The notes under the pieces: model-generated
Databases searched by the model: none
Told to the model about the DNA's origin: nothing
The model's input: the letters and a program-made list of their open reading frames with translations, nothing else
In this document: in pieces, positions 29,614 to 37,200 of the stretch
Numbering within the stretch: position 1 is the first letter of the stretch
How the letters are laid out: every line of letters starts with the position of its first letter
Assembly: GCF_004791695.1 (NCBI RefSeq)
Contig: NZ_SRSO01000001.1
Coordinates: forward strand, 62,001-126,000
From: Flavivirga rizhaonensis
GTDB taxonomy: Bacteria > Bacteroidota > Bacteroidia > Flavobacteriales > Flavobacteriaceae
DNA: 64,000 nt
Direction of reading: 5' to 3'
Program-made: the position numbers and the translations under genes

Positions 29614-29750
29614 AAAGAGGCTGTCTAAAAAGTGTCATTCTGAATGGAATGAAGAATCTCTTTAAAATATATGGCTCTGATTATGAGTGAAATAAGATTC
29701 TTCGCGTTGCTCTGAATGACAAGATTAACCACTTTTCAGACAGCCTCTTT
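29614..29750. repeat. MITE-like imperfect inverted repeat of 137 bp
   Basis: The ends AAAGAGGCTGTCT (29614-29626) and AGACAGCCTCTTT (29738-29750) are perfect inverted repeats; pairing extends to about 21 bp with one mismatch. Inside, GTCATTC...GAAGAATCT and its inverted partner AGATTCTTCGCG...GAATGAC form a second pair. This is the pattern of non-autonomous intergenic elements common in Flavobacteriia. A T-rich run follows the right arm, so it may also act as a terminator for the sulfatase gene. No transposase is encoded. Confidence 0.75.
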
Positions 29751-29793
29751 GTTTTTGGAAATAAGATTTGAACTCGTGTTATTATCCAGCTAT

Positions 29794-30148
29794 TTATTTA
29801 ATTAATACTTTTTTAGAAGTTTTTCCATTTTCAGTTTCTATCATTAATACATAACCACCAATTTTAATTTGGTTTGCATTATGTTCTAAATAGTTGTTGT
29901 TAGTTTTTGGTTCAAAACTTTAATAAAGATTGCCCTAGTAAATTAAACATTTCTACAGATTCTATATTTTTTAATGATGGGTTATGTATAATAATACGCT
30001 CTTTTTCATTAGAAAAATAAACTTGCAGATTTGTTTTTTCAACATCTTCTGAATTTAAAGATTGTTGTTGATTTGAAAATGCAATTTCAAAACGATCTAG
30101 GTATTCGCCAGGAGCTAACAACACTTCATAGTTGCTCTGTTTAATCAT
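29794..30148 (-). pseudogene. Decayed T9SS C-terminal tail of a giant surface protein
   Basis: The minus frame from 30148 encodes 78 residues (SNYEVLLAPGEYLDRFEIAF to NLLGQSLLKF) that are almost the same as the tail of the 1984-residue protein at 34232-40186. The frame breaks at about 29912, but homology continues in another frame through NNNYLEHNANQIK to SKKVLIK, stopping at 29794-29796. So there is one frameshift and the entire N-terminal part is missing. DNA matches that of 34430-34580 almost base for base over about 150 bases. It is a leftover of a further member of the surface-protein family. Confidence 0.85.
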
Positions 30149-30191
30149 GTATGAGAATAAGTTAAAAAACTCTATTACATGGTCTACGTTA

Positions 30192-30323
30192 GGAAACTAC
30201 GAATTAGTGAATTCTGAACCCAGGCTTCTGTTTGGAGGAACTAAAGCTTCAGGATATGGTAGATAATTGTCTAAAGAAGGAGTTTTAAAATTTGTAAACA
30301 AGAAAACAGTGTACATTAAATAA
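30192..30323 (+). pseudogene. C-terminal remnant of an aldehyde dehydrogenase with a nonsense codon
   Basis: The frame reads ELVNSEPRLLFGGTKASGYGR, then TAA at 30264-30266, then LSKEGVLKFVNKKTVYIK and TAA at 30321-30323. This is the conserved C-terminus of NAD(P)-dependent aldehyde dehydrogenases of the succinate-semialdehyde type (PRLPFGG.K.SGYGREL...FVN.KTVYI). The stop stands exactly where the family has Glu, so a GAA to TAA change is likely. The rest of the gene is gone; upstream sequence (30149-30191) shows no homology. Confidence 0.8.
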
Positions 30324-30794
30324 AGGTTTAATACCATTTCTTGTTTGGAATTACTGTAAAATAAAATAATGATTATTTGCTTTATACAAAATATAAAAAT
30401 AAAGCATAGCCGTAAGTTACGGTTTCTTTTTCTATTGAAGTAGAAGGCGAAAAAGGGTGTTTTATTACGGTTATTTCATATGAGAATTGGTATAATTAAA
30501 AATACGTATTATAAAATTTGTAAAAGAAGAAAATAAAGAAAGAAGAGATTATATTTTTCAAAAAGATAAAGTAATCAAAATAGGTACGAAATTCATCATA
30601 TTTGTTTTAATATTCTTAATTGTTGGAGTGATTATTTTTGGTGTATTTCTTGAATGTTTTTAGGTAGAAAAATAGCTATCATTTACGCTTATTTAACTTA
30701 ACTTGTTAATATAATTCATTTATTAATCGTTAAATTTGAAATTCTTAAAATTAAATACTACTATTGCAAATAGTTAATTTAAAAAAATTTATCA
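30324..30794. other. Non-coding stretch with a start-less hydrophobic frame
   Basis: About 470 AT-rich bases. A frame at 30496-30663 (+) encodes 55 residues, charged at first and then hydrophobic (FIIFVLIFLIVGVIIFGVF), but has no ATG, GTG or TTG start at its beginning. It is probably a broken membrane-protein remnant. Nothing else is recognisable. Confidence 0.45.
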
Positions 30795-30819
30795 AAAAAT
30801 ACAATCGATTGTATTTTTG
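30788..30819 (+). promoter_or_regulatory. Promoter with overlapping 24-bp palindromic operator
   Basis: Perfect palindrome at 30795-30818, with left arm AAAATACAATC and right arm GATTGTATTTT around a central CG-containing step. Its right half contains TATTTTTG (30812-30819), a TAnnTTTG -7 box, with TTTA at 30788-30791 20 bases upstream. A protein bound to the palindrome would cover the core promoter of the GH105-BNR_4 pair, whose ATG is 22 bases downstream. The CG-centred palindrome is typical of LacI-type or similar repressors; the regulator is not in the window. Confidence 0.65.
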
Positions 30820-30841
30820 AACTAATTTATCCTTTTGTAGT

Positions 30842-32038
30842 ATGTTAAGTAAAATAATTTTAAAGTTTTCAGTAGTTTTTTTAATAGTATTCGTAATAAT
30901 AAGTTGTTCTGGAAGTAAAGAAATAGCAAATACAACTAATATATCTTCTCCTAAAGAAGTGAAAGCAATAACCCAAAAAGTAGCTGATTGGCAAATCAGA
31001 ACGTTTGAAGATATGGGGACTTACCGTGCGCTTTCATCCAAAAAAGAAAGTAGGCGCAATAGAGACAAATATCATGATTTGACGTGGCATTGTGGAGCAC
31101 TATATGCTGGTATGTATGAATGGAGTAAGATAGCAGGAGATACAAAATATGTAAAATGGTTAAAAGAGATAGGCGATAGAAATGAATGGAAATTACATAG
31201 ACTGCCTTATCATGCGGATGATCATGTTGTAGGTCAGTTTTATCTTAATCTTTATAGGCAATTTAAAGAACCTAAAATGCTTGAACCCACTCAAAAGCAA
31301 TTTGATTGGATTTTAGATAACCCTAAAACAGGTTCGTTGAAATGGGAAAAAGGAACGGATGCTCATAAACGTTGGGGATGGTGCGATGCATTATTTATGG
31401 CACCTCCAGTGTGGGCAAGATTGGCGAAAATCACAGGGGATAAAAAGTATTTAGATTTTATGGATCAAGAGTATCGTGCAACATATGATTTGCTTTGGGA
31501 TGAAAAAGAAGGTCTTTTTTGGAGAGATTCCAGTTATTTTATAAAGCGTGAAGAAAATGGCAAAAAGGTTTTTTGGGCACGAGGCAATGGTTGGGTTTTT
31601 GGAGGTCTGGCACTTATGATTCCAGATTTACCGACTGATTGGGAGAAAAGGGATTTTTATATTAAGCTCTATAAACAAATGGCTAATAAACTAAAAAAAA
31701 TACAACGTAAAGATGGTACTTGGTCTATGGGTTTATTGGGAGGAGAGCAAGGTTATCCTATAAAAGAAACTAGTGGAACATCGTTTTATGTTTTTGGATT
31801 AGCATGGGGCGTAAACCAAGGATTTTTAGATCGTTCAACTTTTGAGCCCATTATATTAAAAGGATGGAAAGCATTGGAGGGTTGTGTAACTAAAGAGGGC
31901 ATGTTAGGCTATGTACAACCTGTTGGAGCATCTCCTGGAGATTCTTTTGCTAATTATACCGAAGTTTATGGAACAGGTGCTTTTCTGGCAGCTGGAACCG
32001 AAGTGTACAAACTATTAAACGGTAAACTAAAGAATTAA
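30842..32038 (+). CDS. GH105 unsaturated uronyl hydrolase, lipoprotein
   Basis: GH105 enzymes hydrate and release 4,5-unsaturated uronic acid from the non-reducing end of oligosaccharides made by polysaccharide lyases. The 398-residue protein is a lipoprotein (VFVIISC, lipidated C22) with an (alpha/alpha)6-barrel. Conserved elements are LTWHCGALYAGMYEW (about 79-94), the catalytic-type aspartate D182 in WGWCDALFMAPP, and RGNGW at 247-251. Length matches the family. The BNR_4 beta-propeller gene begins 8 bases after its stop, so they are co-transcribed and probably act in sequence. A second GH105 domain is fused to such a propeller at 46301-48880. Confidence 0.9.
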   Translation: MLSKIILKFSVVFLIVFVIISCSGSKEIANTTNISSPKEVKAITQKVADWQIRTFEDMGTYRALSSKKESRRNRDKYHDLTWHCGALYAGMYEWSKIAGDTKYVKWLKEIGDRNEWKLHRLPYHADDHVVGQFYLNLYRQFKEPKMLEPTQKQFDWILDNPKTGSLKWEKGTDAHKRWGWCDALFMAPPVWARLAKITGDKKYLDFMDQEYRATYDLLWDEKEGLFWRDSSYFIKREENGKKVFWARGNGWVFGGLALMIPDLPTDWEKRDFYIKLYKQMANKLKKIQRKDGTWSMGLLGGEQGYPIKETSGTSFYVFGLAWGVNQGFLDRSTFEPIILKGWKALEGCVTKEGMLGYVQPVGASPGDSFANYTEVYGTGAFLAAGTEVYKLLNGKLKN

Positions 32039-32046
32039 AATAATTT

Positions 32047-33360
32047 ATGATGAAGAGAAGTTTATTTATAATTCTGTTTTTAGTGACAGGGGTTTCTAAG
32101 GCTCAAGAATTCACTACCTATATGGAAGATGGAGGATGGTGTTGGTACCAAGACCCAAGAGCAGTAATTAAAAATGAAAAGCTTATTATAGGAGGACTGA
32201 GTGGTGAAAGTGGCGATGTTAAAGTAAGTGTTTATGATTTAGAAGCCAATAACAATTTAGGGACTGTGGTACTTAATAAAAATTTTCAAGCTGATGATCA
32301 CGATGTGCCAGCCTTTCATGTAAGACCAGATGGTAGTTTATTGGCAGTATATGCAAAACACGGTAAAGAACGTATTCATTATTACCGTATTTCGTCATCA
32401 AAAGATTACTTACGCTGGGGCGAAGAAAAACAGTTTGTTCATGATTATGAATCGAAAGTAAAGGGAGGAGTTACTTACATGAATCTTTATTCTATGAAAA
32501 ATGAAGGTCTGCTTTATAATTTTTTCCGTGATGGTCCTAATTATAACCCAGCTTTTATTACTTCTTCAGACCATGGGGAAACTTGGGGTAATGAAACCCA
32601 TTTTATATCTGACGGACTAGGTAGTAGAAACCGGCCGTATGTACGCTATTTGCAGAGAGATGATAATACGATAGGCGTATCTTTTACAGAGGCACATCCT
32701 AGAAAATATGGAAATAGTCTTTATTATGCGGATTTTCGTAACGGCACATTTTACAATGTAGATGGCACTAAGATTAAAGATCTTTCAGAAGGTCCATTAA
32801 CGCCTTCAGAATCTGAAAAAATATACCAAGGTAGTGCTATCCGTAGAAAAGGAGGACACGGTGCTAGTGCAGAAAATAGTGCGTGGACCTGTGCTATTGA
32901 AAAAGACAAAAAATCAAGACCCCATATTGGGTATACTCGTTATGTATCAAATGGTGATCATCGATATCGCTTAGCTTCATGGAATGGTAAAAAATGGGTG
33001 GATAGGGAAATCGCCTTTGCGGGTAAATGTCTTTATACAAATGAAAGTAGTTATACGGGGTTATTGGCTTTAGATCCAGAAGATCCGAGAAACGTATTTA
33101 TATCTACAGATGTAGACCCTAATACGGGTAAAGATCTTGGCGGCACACATGAAATTTACAGTGCAAAAGTTAAAGAAAAAGATGATATAACTTCTATTAA
33201 ATGGAAAGCTATAACATCAAATTCTAAGTTTAAAAATATTCGCCCCATAGTTGTTTATGGCGAAGGATATAAAGTTTTATTATGGTTAGGTGATGGTCAT
33301 TGGAATACGTTTGTTGATTACAAGGTAAATGTAAAAGGCTTAGTATTGAAACGGTCTTAG
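32047..33360 (+). CDS. Secreted seven-bladed beta-propeller (BNR_4) protein, probable uronate-active lyase or glycosidase
   Basis: A 437-residue protein with a cleavable signal peptide (1-19, VSKAQ). It has the N-terminal signature WCWYQDPRAV (31-40), DDHDVPAFHV (83-92), an Asp-box SSDHGETW (173-180) and RNRPYVRYL, typical of the BNR_4 family. From memory, related propellers include ulvan lyases (PL24/PL25), rhamnose-glucuronate lyases (PL27/PL42) and GH145 rhamnosidases, all of which act next to uronic acids and are often paired with GH105. Adjacency here to a GH105 gene fits a lyase that creates the unsaturated uronate. The exact reaction cannot be decided from the sequence. Confidence 0.78.
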   Translation: MMKRSLFIILFLVTGVSKAQEFTTYMEDGGWCWYQDPRAVIKNEKLIIGGLSGESGDVKVSVYDLEANNNLGTVVLNKNFQADDHDVPAFHVRPDGSLLAVYAKHGKERIHYYRISSSKDYLRWGEEKQFVHDYESKVKGGVTYMNLYSMKNEGLLYNFFRDGPNYNPAFITSSDHGETWGNETHFISDGLGSRNRPYVRYLQRDDNTIGVSFTEAHPRKYGNSLYYADFRNGTFYNVDGTKIKDLSEGPLTPSESEKIYQGSAIRRKGGHGASAENSAWTCAIEKDKKSRPHIGYTRYVSNGDHRYRLASWNGKKWVDREIAFAGKCLYTNESSYTGLLALDPEDPRNVFISTDVDPNTGKDLGGTHEIYSAKVKEKDDITSIKWKAITSNSKFKNIRPIVVYGEGYKVLLWLGDGHWNTFVDYKVNVKGLVLKRS

Positions 33361-33440
33361 CGTCTTTTTTTGATTTAGGTTTTGAAAAACAATTAAGCCT
33401 AAAAAATAGCTTTATAAATTTTTAATAATAATATAAAGTA

Positions 33441-33710
33441 TCATAAAACATGTCAGTCGTGATGCCAATGCAACCACAGATACATGGAAAGGATACAGAC
33501 CTATTGTTAAAGCTTAAAATATCAATCAAATTGAGAGTAATAAAGGATGAATTTTAAAACTTTACAACCTACTTTGATTCCTCAAATTAGATCATGGATT
33601 AGAACAGCGTATTCTTAGGTGAGTGATTATAATATTAATAGATATTTTAATGAGTTTTGTTTTAGAATTAATTGCTCTCTCAAAGTAAAACTACGATCTT
33701 TAACAAGTTT
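33441..33710 (+). pseudogene. Remnant of an ISXO2-like (IS1595 family) transposase
   Basis: Fragments in two frames line up with the C-terminal half of ISXO2-like transposases: HVSRDANATTDTWKGYRPIV (33449 onward), then after a stop and frame change MNFKTLQPTLIPQIRSWIRT, an in-frame TAG where Trp is expected in the TTYSWVS motif, and NRYFNEFCFRIN. Several stops and at least one frameshift show it is dead. The N-terminal half and terminal repeats were not found. Confidence 0.75.
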
Positions 33711-33769
33711 ATAACTTAAAATGGTTAGAGTATAAAATCAATCAAAACAAATTATATGCAGCTAACTAA

Positions 33770-33984
33770 TTATAGTTAAATCCATATTATTTTTGTCTTG
33801 ATAACGCTTATTTCACAAAAGAAATGATGCTTTAGAGGCTATAGAACAAAAAGGGCATACTGTGGAATTCTTACCTCCATACATCTCTGATTTGAATCCT
33901 ATAGAAAAGAAATGGGCACAAGCTAAGAGTATTAGACAGAAATTTAACTATACGGATGAACTCTTTTCTTATACAAAATTATGA
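33770..33984 (+). pseudogene. Remnant of an IS630-type DDE transposase
   Basis: A frame ends YYFCLDNA, and then, after loss of one base near 33808, FHKRNDALEAIEQKGHTVEF continues with LPPYISDLNPIEKKWAQAKS to a TGA at 33982-33984. DNAxFHK and LPPYxxxLNPIEKxW are the second and third acidic-residue motifs of IS630 DDE transposases. Only the C-terminal end survives, with a frameshift. It lies directly after the ISXO2-like remnant. Confidence 0.85.
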
Positions 33985-34144
33985 CGTTTTATTTAGCTAT
34001 ATCCCTATAAATTTATACATGTACGTAAACGAAATTAAACATTTTTCTCGTTTACGTATTAAAAAATAGCGATTTAATTTCTCAGGGTTTTAATAAAATA
34101 TTGAGAAACTAAAATAATTGGAAACTCGAGTTAATTAGAAAAAG

Positions 34145-34182
34145 AAAACCCAAGATTAAAATAAAATCTTGGGTTTTTTCTT
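34145..34182 (-). terminator. Bidirectional intrinsic terminator downstream of the 1984-residue protein gene
   Basis: Perfect 13-bp stem AAAACCCAAGATT / AATCTTGGGTTTT (34145-34157, 34165-34177) flanked by A-rich sequence on the left and T-rich on the right, so it works for both strands. Confidence 0.88.
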
Positions 34183-34231
34183 TGCTACTAGTTGAAAGAA
34201 CAAGAATTAAATTCTGGTCATTTAAAAACTA

Positions 34232-37200
34232 TTATTTGGCTAATATTTTTTTAGAAATGGTTTCTACACCCATTTTCATTTTGATAATATAAGTACCAGC
34301 TATAATATTAGGTGTTTTGTGTTCGATATAATTCTTATTAGATTCTGTACTAAATTCATAAATAGATTGACCTAAAATATTGTATATCTCTATAGATTTA
34401 ATTTGTTTTAAAATGGGATTATGAATAATTATACTACCTTTTTCATTAGAAAAATAAACTTGCAGATTAGTTTTTTCAACATCTTCTGAACTTAAAGACT
34501 GTTGTTGATTTGAAAATGCAATTTCAAAACGATCTAGGTATTCTCCAGGAACTAACAACACTTCATAGTTGCTCTGTTTTAAATCATGGTATATGTTTAG
34601 CTCAATATCATGTAAATATATATTTTGATTACTACTAATATTTTTTAAATCATCAATTTTTATAGTAGCTATGCCTTCTTTATGAATTTTTACACCCAAA
34701 GGAAGCGTTTGTTCTTCGTTAAAGTTATCTACAGCCTGAATGATTAAGTTTGAGCTATTGACATTCCAATACATATCTTCGCTATTGGTTTCGATTAACA
34801 ATGCATCATAACCAATGTCAAATCCTTTTGATGCGTTTTCATCAACACCAACAAGTAATTGGCGGTGGTAACCATCAGGTGAATCTAACATCAATCTAAT
34901 TTTTTGTCTGGTATCTATTTGACTATTAGTTGCAGTTGTAGTTGATTTTCCTTTAGAGTTATTTTTAAGGAATAATGATCCAGTATTGGTTCCAGAAACC
35001 GTTTCTCTTTGGAATACACGATGGCTATTACTAAATGTAATAGTACCTCCATTAACAGGTAAAGTAATTCCAGGATCGTTTGGATCTCCAACTAAATCAG
35101 TATCTAATACAGCGGACACGAAAAATCCTTGACCAATTGGAATATATCTTTCAGGTAATTTTGTTCCAATTGCTCCTGTAGCATCAATTCTGGCATCATT
35201 TGAAATGGCAACTGCCCCCCCCATGAGGGTATAAGTTGCATAACCACCTTGATATCCTTTTAAGTTATGCGTATTATTGCTGAAATGATCCCAAAAATAT
35301 AAGGCGCCATTAATAATGTTTTCGGTTGGGTCTGAGTAATTACCCCCTTCAGTAACACTAATATGATCTAAAATAAATGCATTGGCATCAATAGCTGAAG
35401 GGTAAGGGTTTCCAACTAGATAATCATTATTATCACTTAATGTTAAAGTAATATCTCCGTTATTTGGTTGTCCTAGTAGCTCGTAGTTTTGATTTGGAGT
35501 CGCTACGCCAGGACCTTTCATAGTAAATCCTTCTCCTGGCAATAAAGTTCCTGTACTTCTAACATGTTGCCACTCCGAATAGTTATCACTTGCTCTATTT
35601 GCATATTTCCATATCCAATAATCTGCGACAGCAACAGAGGGTGTAGCAGTACCATTATATCCAGAGCCCAAGAAACTAATATTATTAAAGACATTAGCCA
35701 GGGTGTAACTTCCATTACTTGATGGGGCAACTGGAGAAGACCAATAATTATATATGTAAGTGTTAGAAGTTCCTTGTTGATCTCTTTCTAAAGTACCTGT
35801 ACTAGTAGCATCAAAATCACTACCTGTAGTTTGGATGAGTTGAGACTCTCCTTCTAAATCTATAGAACCGTCAAGTTTTAGATAATGTGTTATAGTTAGC
35901 CCATGTCCAGTATTTGCAGCGGTATCACCATTTATGGTAAGTTCGTTGGCATTCGAAATTAATGCTAAAACATTTAAATCTCTGTCAACAGAGATATTAT
36001 GATTAATCTCAACAATATTCCAATCTACTTGCGTCCCATTAATTGTCGTATTAGGAGTGTATTGTACGCCATTATTTAACCAGGTGGTTGATATATCCCA
36101 ACCTGTATTGTCATTAGATACAAATGGTAGAGGAGTCGTTTGATTTTCAATAGCACTGGTAGGTGTATTAAAAAGCCTTCCGTTTTGTGTCGTGTTTGAA
36201 GATTCATTTAATGCACAATTACCTCTTATGTGAGAGAATGGATAATATGCTAATAAATCTGCTGAAGGAATGCTGTTTATCTCGTGTTTAGTTGCAGTTT
36301 GCGGAATTAGTGTACCATAGACATTGCCTCCAGAAACTTCAATTTCTTGATTCATAATAAATCTAAGCTGATCTACAGTTAAAGCACGATTCCAAATCCT
36401 TAATTCATCCATTTCACCCGAGAAGAAGTTGCTGGGTGAACTTCCAGATGCGCCAATAAGGAAACTTTCTGAATTGGCAACAGGTGATGTACTAATATTA
36501 GCAGTACCATCTTCTATACCATCTATGTAAATCTTTGTGGTTGTTCCATTATAAATCACAGCAACATGATGCCAAATATTTTGTGGCACACTATTAGTTG
36601 ACGTTACGGTTTGTGTACCGGAATTAAAACTCATAACCACATTTCCTGAACCATTAATACTAAGCTCATAGCCGGAAGCACTTCCTTTAGAAACTATGGT
36701 TCTACCATTAGTATTACTTTTTACCCATGCTGAGATTGTGAAATGTCCAGTTAAATCATTATTGTCTCCAAGATCAATATATCTTGTGGTACCATTAAAA
36801 CTTAAATGATAATCATCTTGATAGTCTTCGGTTATACCCAAGGTGAAATATTCTGCATTTTCAAAATTTATACCAGTAAAAGTTAAAATATCTGTAGTTG
36901 CATTATAAGTACCTACAATATTTTTATAATTATTGAAACTTGTATTATCTGCTATTAATAATTCTAAATTTGCTCCTTGTGCATCAGTGATAGGAGAGGT
37001 GCTTAAATCAAATTCCAAGGTAACAGTTCCAGGGTCATTAGTACTTTCCCTAACGATCCATCTTCTTTCTAAAATATTTGTTGATCGTATAGGAAGGCTT
37101 GTAGTAGTAAGTGCTATATTATCACCATTATTACCAACTAGTAAATAACTTAAATCGGTATTTAAAGAGCCAGTCTCAGCTTCCATTGTTAAAATAGGTT

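Noticed and set aside
30842..33360. Assignment of the GH105-propeller pair specifically to ulvan degradation
   Set aside because: Similar pairs act on arabinogalactan proteins and other uronate glycans, and no rhamnosidase or other ulvan-specific gene is present in the window.
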